A DNA stretch of 21,146 nt from an uncultured Prevotellaceae bacterium (GCA_937892085.1 CALAVD010000085.1:1-21146); one strand, 5' to 3'. Counted from the first letter of the stretch, positions 6,812 through 16,368 are shown. Notes: a model not told the origin generated them from the sequence alone. A program made the numbers and translations.

Positions 6812-8986
6812 ATGGCAGATAGAAATCAGCTGGTGGCAACACTTAAGAAATATTTTGGTTTCGATACATTCAAGGGGCAGCAGGAACAAATCATGCTGAG
6901 CCTTGTCGAGGAACACGACACCTTTGTGCTCATGCCCACAGGTGGCGGCAAGTCGCTTTGTTATCAGTTGCCATCGCTGCTAATGGAAGGCACTGCTATA
7001 GTCATATCTCCGCTTATCTCACTAATGAAGAACCAGGTTGATGCCATGCGTAACTTCAGCGATGAAGATGGCATTGCCCATTTTTTGAACTCTTCGCTCA
7101 ACCGTCAGGCTATTGACCAGGTGAAAGACGACATCTTGGCAGGGAAGACTAAGCTGTTGTATGTGGCGCCTGAATCGTTGACAAAGGAAGATAACTTGGA
7201 ATTTTTCAAAAGCGTGAAAATCTCATTTTACGCCATTGACGAGGCACATTGCATCTCGGAATGGGGTCATGATTTCCGTCCCGAGTATCGTCGCATCCGT
7301 CATTTTATCAACGAGATAGGCGTGAGACCAATTATCGCATTGACAGCTACAGCGACTTCAAAGGTTCAGCACGACATCCAAAAGAACTTGGGCATTATGG
7401 ATGCCAATGTGTTTAAGTCGTCGTTTAACCGCACCAATTTATATTATGAGGTAAGGCCAAAGACCGCCGATGTTGATAAGGAAATCATCAAGTTTATCAA
7501 GACTATGCCAGGCAAGTCGGGTATCATATACTGCCTTAGCCGTAAGAAAGTGGAGGAATTGGCCACTACGCTCAGAGTCAATGACATTAAAGCTCTTGCT
7601 TATCATGCGGGTATGGATAGTGCCACACGTTCAGCCAATCAGGATGCCTTCCTGCTCGAGGATGTGGATGTGATAGTGGCAACGATAGCTTTTGGTATGG
7701 GTATAGACAAACCTGATGTGAGGTTTGTGATTCATTACGATATTCCCAAGAGCCTTGAAGGATATTATCAGGAAACCGGTCGAGCAGGCCGTGATGGCGG
7801 CGAAGGGCAGTGCATCACTTTCTATGCTCAGAAAGACCTCGACAAACTGCGCAAGTTCATGCAAGGCAAACCTGTTGCAGAGCAGGAAATTGGCAAGCAG
7901 TTGCTTGCCGAGACAGCATCCTACGCTGAAACCTCGGTGTGTCGTCGCAAGACGTTGCTGCATTATTTTGGCGAAGAATATCTTGAGGATAATTGCCACA
8001 ACTGTGACAACTGTCTGCATCCACGCAAGCGCATTGAAGCAAGCACTGAGCTGTGCGACGCAATCGAGACTATTCTCAAGCTAAAAGAGAAATTTAAAGC
8101 CGACCATGTGATAGATGTGATGACTGGTGAGCTGACCAATGAGGTGAAGTCTTATCTCCACGATAGCATCGACATGTTTGGCTGCCAAAAGGACAAGGCC
8201 CCACGATTCTTGAATGCTGTGATTACACAAGGTATCATAGCTGGATATATCGATCGCGACATTGAAAATTATGGATTGCTGAAGATCACCAAGCGTGGTA
8301 AGGAATTCCTCGAAGCGCCATCATCGTTTATGGTTGCTGAAGACCGCGACTTCTCGGCGGTAGAGGGCGAAGAACTCAGGGGCGGAACAAGTGCTATCGA
8401 CAGCGAGTTGTTCAGCATCCTTAAGAGTTTGCGCAAGAAAACGGCATCAAAACTCCAGTTGCCACCTTACGTGATTTTCCAAGACCCGTCGCTTGAGGCT
8501 ATGGCTACGACTTATCCCATCACAATGGAGGAGTTGCAGAATATTCCCGGCGTGGGAGCTGGAAAGGCGAAGCGATATGGTGCCGAGTTCCTTGAGATTA
8601 TAAAGCGTCATGTTGAGGAGAATGAGATAATTCGCCCTGAGGATATGCGTGTGAGAACTGTTGCCAATAAGAGCAAACTGAAGATTTCCTTAATCCAAAG
8701 CATCGACAGGAAAGTGCCTCTTCGTGACTTGGCACAGTCTCGAGGTTTGGAATTTGACAAGATGCTCGATGAGATAGAGGCTATTGTCTATTCAGGGACA
8801 CGCATAAATATCGATTATTGCATCTTGGAAGAAATGGATGAGGACCACATGGAGGACATCTTCGAGTATTTCAAAGAAAGCGACAGCGACAGGCTCTCGG
8901 TTGCGATAGAAGAACTTGGTGATGAATATACTGAAGAGGAGATACGCTTGGTGCGCATCAAGTTCCTCAGTGAAATGGGAAATTAA
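6812..8986 (+). CDS. recQ: ATP-dependent DNA helicase RecQ
   Basis: A 724-residue superfamily-2 helicase, longer than E. coli RecQ (about 610). RecQ unwinds 3'-tailed, forked and recombination DNA during repair. Domains in order: Walker A PTGGGKS at 42-48, DEAH at 143-146 followed by CISEWGHDFRPEY (the RecQ aromatic-rich loop), and the second RecA domain with GMGIDKPDVRFVIHYDIP and the QETGRAGRDG arginine-finger motif. A zinc site follows with Cys377, Cys395, Cys398 and Cys401, then a winged-helix region (about 405-515). The HRDC domain is near 528-605 (LRKKTASKLQLPPYVIFQD, NIPGVGAGKAKRYG). The last 110 residues form a helical C-terminal extension seen in many Bacteroidetes RecQ proteins. It appears to be a single-gene transcript with its own -7 box. 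The assignment is secure. Confidence 0.97.
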   Translation: MADRNQLVATLKKYFGFDTFKGQQEQIMLSLVEEHDTFVLMPTGGGKSLCYQLPSLLMEGTAIVISPLISLMKNQVDAMRNFSDEDGIAHFLNSSLNRQAIDQVKDDILAGKTKLLYVAPESLTKEDNLEFFKSVKISFYAIDEAHCISEWGHDFRPEYRRIRHFINEIGVRPIIALTATATSKVQHDIQKNLGIMDANVFKSSFNRTNLYYEVRPKTADVDKEIIKFIKTMPGKSGIIYCLSRKKVEELATTLRVNDIKALAYHAGMDSATRSANQDAFLLEDVDVIVATIAFGMGIDKPDVRFVIHYDIPKSLEGYYQETGRAGRDGGEGQCITFYAQKDLDKLRKFMQGKPVAEQEIGKQLLAETASYAETSVCRRKTLLHYFGEEYLEDNCHNCDNCLHPRKRIEASTELCDAIETILKLKEKFKADHVIDVMTGELTNEVKSYLHDSIDMFGCQKDKAPRFLNAVITQGIIAGYIDRDIENYGLLKITKRGKEFLEAPSSFMVAEDRDFSAVEGEELRGGTSAIDSELFSILKSLRKKTASKLQLPPYVIFQDPSLEAMATTYPITMEELQNIPGVGAGKAKRYGAEFLEIIKRHVEENEIIRPEDMRVRTVANKSKLKISLIQSIDRKVPLRDLAQSRGLEFDKMLDEIEAIVYSGTRINIDYCILEEMDEDHMEDIFEYFKESDSDRLSVAIEELGDEYTEEEIRLVRIKFLSEMGN

Positions 8987-9034
8987 TGTGTCGTTGTGCT
9001 CGATTTCATCGCATTCTATGGATAAATGACATAA

Positions 9035-9056
9035 TAAACACTTTTTTGGGTGTTTA
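9035..9056 (+). terminator. Possible terminator after recQ
   Basis: TAAACAC (9035-9041) and GTGTTTA (9050-9056) form a perfect 7-bp stem around a T6GG loop, 48 bases after the recQ stop. It is AT-rich and has no downstream T-run, so its strength is doubtful. Confidence 0.4.
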
Positions 9057-9155
9057 GATAGCTTGCTTTAACTAAATTTAAATTTCCATTTATAATTTCG
9101 TTTTTATTATTACGTTATTTCTATTGTAATTTTAAAGAAAATACAATTGATAGTT

Positions 9156-11114
9156 ATGAAACTTAAAGTCTTATTTGGCGCTTTTGCGCTCGCAGGATTT
9201 GCAGTGCTTGCGATTGCCGCCACCGACCCTGTCTTGTTGAAGATTAACAACAAAGAAGTAAAACTCTCGGAGTTTGAATATCTTTACAAAAAAAATCTTG
9301 AGCAGCAGGTTAACAAAGAAAGCATCGATGATTACGTGAATCGCTTTGTTGACTATAAACTCAAGGTCATGGAGGCCGAGAGACTCGGTTATGACACTTT
9401 GCCAAGCATCAAAGAAGAGCTTGACGGCTATAAAGACGATTTACTTGCTCCTTTCCTCGTCGATACCGAGCTTAAAGAGCAACTCGTTCAAGAGGCTTAC
9501 GAGAGAATGAAGACCGATGTGAATGTGAGTCACATAATGCTTGCCAGAGGCATAAATCCTGCCGAGAACAAGCGTCAATTAGCACTCATGGACAGCATCA
9601 GGACTTGCATCCTTAATGGAGAGGACTTTGGAGAAATGGTCGCTAAATATTCTATCGACCGCTCAAAGGAGAATAATAAAGGAGAGTATGGATTTATCAG
9701 AAGTGGCGTTTTCCCCTATGATTTCGAGAAAGCAGTCTATGATACGCCGATAGGAGAACTTTCTAAGCCTTTCTTGACCGACTATGGTGTGCACATGGTA
9801 AGGGTGAATGGCTACCGTCCAAATGATGGTCAGGTCGAGGTTGCTCACATCTTGAGGCTCTTCCCCAAGTCGAGTGGACTTACCGAGGGCGAAAAGATGG
9901 CAGTTAAAGAAAAAATCGACTCAATATATAACTGCATTCTCAACGGAGAGGACTTTGGCGAACTGGCAAAGAGCTACTCACAGGATTTCAAGAGTGCGCG
10001 CGATGGCGGCAAACTGCCACCCTTTGGTCGCAATTACATGGTTAAAGCCTTTGAGGATGTGGCCTATAGCCTTCGTGATGGAGAGATTTCCCAACCCGTT
10101 GAGACCCTTTATGGCTATCACATCATCAAGAAGATTAGCCATAAGCCTCTGGGTACCTTTGAGGAGTGTCGTGAGGCAATAGAAAAAAAGATGAACAACG
10201 ACCAGCGCTCTGTAATGCCTATTGAGAGCAAATGTAATCAAATCTTAAAAGAGCAAAATTATAAGAAGACCGATGGTCTTAGGGATTATCTCCTAAAAGA
10301 GATGACAGCGCATGGCGGTTTCGATTCCACTTTTGTCACTGATGTCTTGGCAAAGTCTAATTACACCATGTTCACCTATGGTAATGGTATCAAGGCTCCC
10401 TTGTCGCTCTTGGCACCGACTATTAACCCCAAGACCAAAGTTGCGAGCGATGAGATTGCCGCGTCGGTTCTTGATGCAAGTGTTGACCGTGTTGCTCGTC
10501 AAGAAATCATGAAGTATTATTCCGATAATATCGTTGATCTCAATCCCGATTACCGCAACTTGCTTAACGAGTATCGTGACGGCACTCTGCTCTTTGAAGT
10601 GATGAGCAAAGAGGTGTGGAACAAAGCCAAAGCCGACAATGAAGCATTACTTAAGCGTTTTGAGGCTAACCGTGCTAAATATCAGTGGAATGAGCCACAC
10701 TTCAAGGGTGTGATGATTTGTGCTAAGAATGACTCGGTTATGAGAGAGGCTATGTCAACCTATGAGACTCTTAAATTCCAGCCCGAAGACACTATTACAT
10801 CAACACTCAACAAGAAATTCGGACGTAATATTAAAATGGTGCGCGTGATAACCAAACAAGGTGAGAATGAGATGGTAGATTATATCGCCTTCAACGGCCG
10901 ACACGTAGAATCCACCTATCAAGGGTATCCTGTTTTCCGCATCCTATATGGAAAGATGATTTCACAACCCGAGGAGTTGAGCGACGTGAAAGGTCTTGTA
11001 GTATCGGACTATCAAGACGTTCTTGAGGAAGAATGGATGCAAGGACTGCGCAGCCGCTATAAAGTGGAGAAAAACAACAAAGTTCTGAAACAACTCAAGA
11101 AGAAATATAATTAA
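9156..11114 (+). CDS. Periplasmic peptidyl-prolyl isomerase with two parvulin (PpiC) domains
   Basis: A 652-residue exported foldase, beginning with a signal peptide (MKLKVLFGAFALAGFAVLAIAA). The start is ATG at 9156; the in-frame TTG at 9147 is less likely because the ATG places the Lys-rich signal-peptide head right at the N-terminus. A SurA-like N-terminal helical region is followed by parvulin domain 1 (about 121-222, VSHIML...GEYGFIRSG...TDYGVHMVRV) and parvulin domain 2 (about 226-327, VAHILRLF...GGKLPPFGR...TLYGYHIIKKI). The C-terminal 320 residues have no motif I recognise. It probably assists folding of outer-membrane and periplasmic proteins, like SurA or PrsA. It stands before surA and the OstA-like gene but is separated from them by a perfect terminator, so it is a distinct transcript. 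The parvulin assignment is firm; the exact substrate is unknown. Confidence 0.9.
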   Translation: MKLKVLFGAFALAGFAVLAIAATDPVLLKINNKEVKLSEFEYLYKKNLEQQVNKESIDDYVNRFVDYKLKVMEAERLGYDTLPSIKEELDGYKDDLLAPFLVDTELKEQLVQEAYERMKTDVNVSHIMLARGINPAENKRQLALMDSIRTCILNGEDFGEMVAKYSIDRSKENNKGEYGFIRSGVFPYDFEKAVYDTPIGELSKPFLTDYGVHMVRVNGYRPNDGQVEVAHILRLFPKSSGLTEGEKMAVKEKIDSIYNCILNGEDFGELAKSYSQDFKSARDGGKLPPFGRNYMVKAFEDVAYSLRDGEISQPVETLYGYHIIKKISHKPLGTFEECREAIEKKMNNDQRSVMPIESKCNQILKEQNYKKTDGLRDYLLKEMTAHGGFDSTFVTDVLAKSNYTMFTYGNGIKAPLSLLAPTINPKTKVASDEIAASVLDASVDRVARQEIMKYYSDNIVDLNPDYRNLLNEYRDGTLLFEVMSKEVWNKAKADNEALLKRFEANRAKYQWNEPHFKGVMICAKNDSVMREAMSTYETLKFQPEDTITSTLNKKFGRNIKMVRVITKQGENEMVDYIAFNGRHVESTYQGYPVFRILYGKMISQPEELSDVKGLVVSDYQDVLEEEWMQGLRSRYKVEKNNKVLKQLKKKYN

Positions 11115-11140
11115 CAACAATTTTTTCTCTCTATTTATAG

Positions 11141-11172
11141 AGCCTTGTTGTGCACGCAACAAGGCTTTTTTT
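11141..11172 (+). terminator. Strong intrinsic terminator after double-parvulin gene
   Basis: AGCCTTGTTG (11141-11150) and CAACAAGGCT (11157-11166) form a perfect 10-bp stem with a 6-base loop. The final T of the stem begins a run of seven T (11166-11172). This is a textbook rho-independent terminator and the clearest one in the window. Confidence 0.93.
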
Positions 11173-11214
11173 GTAGATATACAATATTATTAAGCATAAT
11201 TAAAGGTCATTCAT

Positions 11215-11245
11215 TTTGAGAAATCACAAAAAATCAAGAAATTTG
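11215..11245 (+). promoter_or_regulatory. Probable promoter of the surA-ostA-mutL operon
   Basis: TTTG at 11215-11218, 19 bases, then GAAATTTG at 11238-11245: one mismatch to TAnnTTTG with correct spacing. It lies between the upstream terminator and the surA ATG at 11289, where a promoter is needed. Confidence 0.5.
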
Positions 11246-11288
11246 CAGATTAATTGGCAATATTAGATAATATATAAAAAAGAAATAT

Positions 11289-12650
11289 ATGAAAATCAGA
11301 AGATTGCTATTGTGCCTAATGTCGATAGTGGCATTTTGCATGAGTGCACAAAACAATGTCGCCGAGGAGGTGGCGTGGGTAGTTGGCGATGAGCCAATTT
11401 TCAAATCAGATATCGAGGAACAGTATCAGCAAGCTCTGTATGAGCGCATTCCTATTGATGGCAACCCTTATTGTGTCATCCCTGAGAGAATGGCGATTGA
11501 GAAGCTGTTCTTGCATCAGGCAAAGATCGATACTGTAGAGGTCTCTAACTCCACCATAGCACAAAGTGTGGAGTCACGAATTAATTATCTCATAGCTAAT
11601 TTGGGCTCGCGTGAGAAAGTAGAGGAGTACTTCCGTAAACCGTTGCCTGAGCTTAGAGAGCAGTTGATGGATGTGACAAGAGATCAGTATACAGTGCAGG
11701 AGGTGCAGCGCAACTTGACAAAAAATATCAAGGCGACTCCATCGGATGTGAGAAAGTTTTATAACAGTTTTCCGAAGGACTCGCTGCCAATGATACCACA
11801 GCAGGTAGAGGTGAAAATCATCACTATCAATCCCGTGATTCCTCAGCAGGAGATTGACGACGTGAAGGCACGCTTGCGTGAATATACCCAGCAGGTGAAC
11901 AATGGTGAGAAAGACTTCTCGACGCTGGCGATTCTCTACAGCGAGGATGGCTCATCAACCTACGGCGGTGAAGTGGGTTTCAGAGGTCGTGCCGAGTTGT
12001 TGCCAGAATATGCCGCCGCCGCTTTCAATCTTAACGACACAAAGCGCGTGTCGAAAATCGTGGAGACAGAGGCTGGCTTCCACATCATTCAGCTTATTGA
12101 GAAACGTGGTGATCGTGTGAATACCCGTCACATTTTGCTGCGTCCTAAAGTTGCACAAAAGGACATTGATGAGGCTCAAGTGAAGCTCGACTCGCTGCGC
12201 ACCGACATCATCGCTCAAAAGAATGATATGACCTTTGAAACTGCAGCTCTTTATATCTCTCAGGACAAAGATTCTAAAAATAATAATGGTGTGATGCTCA
12301 ATGAGCGGGAACACAGCAATATGTTTGAGATGTCCGACCTCCCCTCAGAAGTTGGAAAAGTGGTTGCTACTATGCAAGTGGGCGAGATTTCTAAGCCTTT
12401 TGTGATGATGAATCCTAAGACTAACCGTCAGCAGGTGGCCATCGTGAAACTCTCAAAACGTGTAGATGCACATCGTGCCGACTTTGCCGACGATTATCAG
12501 GTAATGAAAGAGTTGTATGAAAATCATAAGCGTCAAGAAATCATAGAAAAGTGGGTTGAGGAGAAGCAAAAGACAACCTACGTTTATATCGAAGAGGGTT
12601 GGCGAAATTGTGAGTTCCAATACAACTGGCTCAACATCAGCAAGGAATAA
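11289..12650 (+). CDS. surA: SurA-like periplasmic chaperone/peptidyl-prolyl isomerase
   Basis: A 453-residue exported protein with an N-terminal signal peptide (about residues 1-20, ending SAQ). A SurA N-terminal chaperone region follows (VAWVVGDEPIFKSDIEEQ, about 25-165). Two parvulin domains come next: domain 1 at about 172-277 (GGEVGFRGRAELLPEY...TEAGFHIIQLIEKRGD) and a more degenerate domain 2 at about 279-390 (RHILLRP...VGEISKPF). SurA chaperones outer-membrane proteins through the periplasm. The architecture matches E. coli SurA (428 residues). The gene lies 29 bases upstream of an OstA-like gene, which then leads into mutL with the same spacing, so the three are probably one operon. 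The surA-ostA pairing supports an outer-membrane biogenesis role. The assignment is firm to family level. Confidence 0.9.
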   Translation: MKIRRLLLCLMSIVAFCMSAQNNVAEEVAWVVGDEPIFKSDIEEQYQQALYERIPIDGNPYCVIPERMAIEKLFLHQAKIDTVEVSNSTIAQSVESRINYLIANLGSREKVEEYFRKPLPELREQLMDVTRDQYTVQEVQRNLTKNIKATPSDVRKFYNSFPKDSLPMIPQQVEVKIITINPVIPQQEIDDVKARLREYTQQVNNGEKDFSTLAILYSEDGSSTYGGEVGFRGRAELLPEYAAAAFNLNDTKRVSKIVETEAGFHIIQLIEKRGDRVNTRHILLRPKVAQKDIDEAQVKLDSLRTDIIAQKNDMTFETAALYISQDKDSKNNNGVMLNEREHSNMFEMSDLPSEVGKVVATMQVGEISKPFVMMNPKTNRQQVAIVKLSKRVDAHRADFADDYQVMKELYENHKRQEIIEKWVEEKQKTTYVYIEEGWRNCEFQYNWLNISKE

Positions 12651-12679
12651 TCACTAATAGCACGAATATCATCATTAAT

Positions 12680-14485
12680 ATGCGCATATCAGCAAATAGC
12701 GTGTCGCAGTGGGTCGGGGAATCACCTCTCTTGACCCGTGCGATATTGGTGTTGATATGTGTTATGTGTGCAGTGCAAGGGCATCATGCAGCAGCTCAGG
12801 CGGTTGCCGCCCGTAATGGCGCCACAACGCCTCACCTGCGTCGCATCACGCCAATTATCCCCGATGCCAATCGCTACGACCCAGGTAAGGTGTTTCTCGA
12901 GAACGCCGACGCCCTTGTTGCCGACGAGCACCGAAGCACTGAATATCGTGTGCTGCGTGGCAATGTGCGATTCCGCCGTGGCGACATGACGCTCAGGTGC
13001 GACAGTGCCTATTTCTATGAAGCGTCAAGCTCATTAGACGCCTTTGGTCATGTGGTTATGAATCAGGCCGACACAATGACCGTGTATTGTGACCGTATGC
13101 ACTACTTTGGCGATGTGGAGGTCGCAAAACTGCGCCGCAATGTGAGGGTTGTCAACAGATCAATGACGGTTACTACCGATAGCCTCGACTATGATATGTT
13201 TAACAATGTGGCTCGCTACTTTAGCGGTGGTACTGTGATAGATAATTCGGGCACTCGCATCACGTCGAATGTGGCGCGCTATGAGCATGACACAAAAAAG
13301 GTGCAGTTCACGTCGAAAGTTCACTTGAAAAACAACAAGATGGAACTTTTTACCGATATCCTTGACTATGACATGCGAACCCATATCGCCACCATTGAGG
13401 ATGAGACCAAGATTATTTCGCTTGCCGATGGACACACCATCAACACATCAAGCGGATGGTACAACCTGTCGAATGAAGAAGGCACTCTCTACAATCGCTC
13501 GACCATTAAAGCCAAAGACGGGCAAACGATTGTGGGAGACGTGGTCTATTATGACCGTAAGAACGATTCGGGACAGGCTCAGGGAAATGTGGTACTCACC
13601 GACGAGAAAGCCCAGCGCACTCTCAAAGGCGACGTGGTGGACTATGACCGTAAAAATGGCGTGGGTAAAGCTCGTGGGCATGTCGTTATCACCGACGATA
13701 AGAACAAGGTGATTCTTCAGGGAGAAGTGGGCTACCATAATGAGAAGACAAGAGAGTCGTATGTGACCGAGAATGCCTTGGCTCGCGAATTCTCACAAAA
13801 AGACACGATATATATTCATGCCGACACCCTGCGCACCATCACCGTTGATGACGATAAAAGAGTGCTTATTGCCAACAAATATGTGAGATTTTACCGCAAA
13901 GACTTGCAGGGTGTGTGCGACTCGGCAGCAGTGAGTGAGCAAGATTCCATTCTCAATCTCTATCGCCATGCTGTGGTGTGGAGCGAGGGTCGCCAGATTA
14001 GCGGTGAGGAGATAAATGTGCACGTGCAAGATTCGGTTGTGGATTGGGCTACCTTGCCAAAACCAGGAATGCTAATAGAGCATCTGGGAGAAGAATACTA
14101 CAACCAGTTGAGCGGTCGCTCGATGAAGGCTTTTTTTGAAAACCAGGAGCTGCGTCAGCTCGACGTGAATGGTGATGTGGAGGCACTGTTCTATCCTATG
14201 GAGAACGACTCTACTTACAACAAACTGGTAAATGCCAATAGCGCTTACTTGACTATAAACATGAAGCCCAAGCAAGAGGTTGAGAAAATAAAGATGTGGC
14301 CCGACGTTTCTGGAAAAGTCATACCGTTGTTCCTTGCCAAACGTTCAGACTTGCGCCTTGAGAAGTTCCGTTGGTACGACTCTATACGTCCCAAAGGGCC
14401 CTATGATGTGATGGTAGTGAGTGATGAGATGCGTCAAATTTTTGGCGAGGCAGTGACAACTCGTAGAACGGTAATGAATCGTTGA
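12680..14485 (+). CDS. OstA/LptA-like periplasmic protein (lipopolysaccharide transport family)
   Basis: A 601-residue exported protein. An unusually long N-terminal region with a hydrophobic stretch (TRAILVLICVMCAVQGHHAAA, about 20-40) acts as the signal sequence. The body consists of OstA/LptA-type beta-strand repeats: YRVLRGNVRFRRGDMTLRCDSAYFY, LDAFGHVVMNQADTMTVYCD, and so on. LptA and the N-part of LptD use this beta-jellyroll to carry lipopolysaccharide to the outer membrane; a similar role here is inference. No LptD barrel domain is present, and 601 residues is far longer than proteobacterial LptA (about 185). Residues 286-378 contain three consecutive 31-residue units starting GDVVYYDRKN, GDVVDYDRKN and GEVGYHNEKT. 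Residues 400-601 are a non-repeating tail. It lies between surA and mutL, likely co-transcribed. Confidence 0.85.
   Translation: MRISANSVSQWVGESPLLTRAILVLICVMCAVQGHHAAAQAVAARNGATTPHLRRITPIIPDANRYDPGKVFLENADALVADEHRSTEYRVLRGNVRFRRGDMTLRCDSAYFYEASSSLDAFGHVVMNQADTMTVYCDRMHYFGDVEVAKLRRNVRVVNRSMTVTTDSLDYDMFNNVARYFSGGTVIDNSGTRITSNVARYEHDTKKVQFTSKVHLKNNKMELFTDILDYDMRTHIATIEDETKIISLADGHTINTSSGWYNLSNEEGTLYNRSTIKAKDGQTIVGDVVYYDRKNDSGQAQGNVVLTDEKAQRTLKGDVVDYDRKNGVGKARGHVVITDDKNKVILQGEVGYHNEKTRESYVTENALAREFSQKDTIYIHADTLRTITVDDDKRVLIANKYVRFYRKDLQGVCDSAAVSEQDSILNLYRHAVVWSEGRQISGEEINVHVQDSVVDWATLPKPGMLIEHLGEEYYNQLSGRSMKAFFENQELRQLDVNGDVEALFYPMENDSTYNKLVNANSAYLTINMKPKQEVEKIKMWPDVSGKVIPLFLAKRSDLRLEKFRWYDSIRPKGPYDVMVVSDEMRQIFGEAVTTRRTVMNR
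13535..13813 (+). repeat. Three 93-bp in-frame repeats inside the OstA-like gene
   Basis: Units begin at 13535, 13628 and 13721, a period of exactly 31 codons. Units 1 and 2 share GACGTGGT, TATGACCGTAA and other blocks at DNA level; unit 3 is diverged. Each encodes one turn-like beta repeat of the jellyroll, so copy number could change the length of the fold. Confidence 0.7.
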
Positions 14486-14504
14486 TGACGAGAGAATAGA
14501 AGTG

Positions 14505-14509
14505 AGGAG
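14505..14509 (+). promoter_or_regulatory. Shine-Dalgarno AGGAG before mutL
   Basis: AGGAG ends five bases before the ATG at 14515. Clear Shine-Dalgarno sites are uncommon in Bacteroidetes, where A-rich leaders dominate. The site supports this start and independent initiation of mutL within the operon. Confidence 0.6.
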
Positions 14510-14514
14510 TAATT

Positions 14515-16368
14515 ATGAGTGATGTGATAAAACTGTTGCCCGACTCGGTAGCCAACCAGATTGCTGCTGGTGAGGTCATTCAACGCCCCGCTTCGGTAAT
14601 CAAGGAGCTGGTGGAGAATGCCGTTGACGCTAAGGCAACCAATATTCAGATAATTCTCAAAGATGCGGGTCGCACGTTAATACAGGTGATTGACAACGGT
14701 GTGGGTATGAGCGACACCGATGCACGACTGGCGTTTGAGCGTCACAGCACGTCGAAGATTCGTCAGGCCGATGATTTATTTTCTCTTCATACGATGGGGT
14801 TCCGTGGAGAGGCGCTGGCATCGATAGCAGCCATTTCTCACATCGAACTTCGCACCTGTGCTCGTGGCGCACAACTTGGAACTAAGTTGCTCATCAATGC
14901 TTCGCAATGTGAGTCGCAGGAGCCTGATGTGTGCCCAGTAGGCTGCAATTTCATGATAAAAGATTTGTTTTTCAATGTGCCAGCTCGACGCAAGTTCTTG
15001 AAAAGCAATCAAGTGGAACTGAGCAATATCATCAAGGAATTTGAGAAACTCGCTCTTGTCAATTATGGTATTGATTTCACTGTCTCCCACAACGGCAATA
15101 TGCTCTACAAGCTAAATGCCGGCACATTGAAGCAGCGCATCATCGCTCTCTTTGGACATAACATCGACCAGCAACTTATCCCACTAAATGTGGACACCTC
15201 ATTGGTGAAAATTTCAGGGTTCATCGGCAAGCCCGAGAGCGCCCGCAAGCGCAACACGATGCAGTATTTCTTTGTCAACGGTCGTTTTATGCGTCATCCT
15301 TATTTTCACAAGGCTGTGCTCTCATGCTATGACGAACTGATTCCCGATGAATCGCAACCAAAATATTTCTTGGTCCTGGATGTTGACCCTGAGACGATTG
15401 ACGTGAACATTCACCCCACCAAGACAGAGATTAAATTTGAGAACGAGTTGCCAATATGGCAGATTATCTCGGCTGCGGTGAAAGAGACCTTAGGGCGTTT
15501 CAGCGTGGTACCTTCAATTGACTTTGACAAGGAGGATGCTCCCGATATCCCTTCTTTCACCATTCCACATCCCTCGAAGGTGCCTGATATTGCTGTTGAT
15601 AAGAGCTATAACCCATTCAAGCAACAATCTGGTTCACATAGTGGGAGTGGGGCTTACTCACTACCACCCTCGCGCAACGATAGTTTGCCAAACTGGGAAG
15701 AGCTTTACAAGAACTTCGAGAAGTCGAAGCAAGAGGGACTTGACGCACTTGATGACATCACTGCGTTGCCCGCCTCTACTGCCCTTGAACGTCCTGTTGT
15801 AGATGTTGACGATGAGATACAGGGCGTGATGCAGCTTGGCAATCGCTACATCCTCACCATTGCACAAGAAGGCGTGATAATACTTGACCAGCACAGAGCA
15901 CATTTAGCGGTGCTCTATGAGAGACTGATGCAGCAGATTGATGGCATGAATGTGGTGTCGCAGCGAGTGCTGTTCCCCGAGATTGTTCACCTCACGGTGG
16001 CGCAGAATGCGGTGTTTGAGGAAATAGAGCCTGAACTGGAAAAGGCGGGTTTCGGCTTAGCGAAGCTTAGCGGTGGCGACTGGTCTATCAATTCAGTGCC
16101 GCCTGGGCTCGACAATGTTGACATCATTGAACTGCTCAACGAAGTGATAAACTCGGTGAGCGGCGTGAGCGTTAAAGACAAGATCTTTGAGAGAATAGCC
16201 CTTACCATAGCTTCCAGGGGAGCAATACCTTATAACCGCCAGCTAAACGAACAAGAGATGAAAACCCTCATTAACGACTGGCATAAACTGAAAAACACAA
16301 AATACACCCCCACCGGAAAGAGCATAGCTGGCATCCTCACCCTCGACCAAGTGGCAAAAATGTTTTAG
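14515..16368 (+). CDS. mutL: DNA mismatch repair protein MutL
   Basis: A 617-residue MutL homodimer subunit that couples mismatch recognition by MutS to strand removal. The GHKL ATPase domain is intact: NQIAAGEVIQRPASVIKELVENAVDA with Glu31 and Asn35 at the catalytic/Mg positions, DNGVGM, and GFRGEALASI. The central DNVNIHPTKTEI-type block reads IDVNIHPTKTEIKF. A variable Ser/Pro-rich linker spans about 350-430, then the C-terminal dimerisation domain starts near 445. The endonuclease motif DQHA(x)2E(x)4E appears as DQHRAHLAVLYE (458-469), with the first Glu replaced by Leu. The C-terminal CPHGRP motif is replaced by TPTGKS (598-603). This suggests no metal-dependent nicking. It is the last gene of the surA-ostA-mutL run, converging on the cca-ogt fusion gene. 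The assignment is secure. Confidence 0.97.
   Translation: MSDVIKLLPDSVANQIAAGEVIQRPASVIKELVENAVDAKATNIQIILKDAGRTLIQVIDNGVGMSDTDARLAFERHSTSKIRQADDLFSLHTMGFRGEALASIAAISHIELRTCARGAQLGTKLLINASQCESQEPDVCPVGCNFMIKDLFFNVPARRKFLKSNQVELSNIIKEFEKLALVNYGIDFTVSHNGNMLYKLNAGTLKQRIIALFGHNIDQQLIPLNVDTSLVKISGFIGKPESARKRNTMQYFFVNGRFMRHPYFHKAVLSCYDELIPDESQPKYFLVLDVDPETIDVNIHPTKTEIKFENELPIWQIISAAVKETLGRFSVVPSIDFDKEDAPDIPSFTIPHPSKVPDIAVDKSYNPFKQQSGSHSGSGAYSLPPSRNDSLPNWEELYKNFEKSKQEGLDALDDITALPASTALERPVVDVDDEIQGVMQLGNRYILTIAQEGVIILDQHRAHLAVLYERLMQQIDGMNVVSQRVLFPEIVHLTVAQNAVFEEIEPELEKAGFGLAKLSGGDWSINSVPPGLDNVDIIELLNEVINSVSGVSVKDKIFERIALTIASRGAIPYNRQLNEQEMKTLINDWHKLKNTKYTPTGKSIAGILTLDQVAKMF

Noticed and set aside
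9147..9155. TTG start for the double-parvulin gene
   Set aside because: ATG at 9156 gives a normal signal peptide head (MKLK) and is only three codons downstream.
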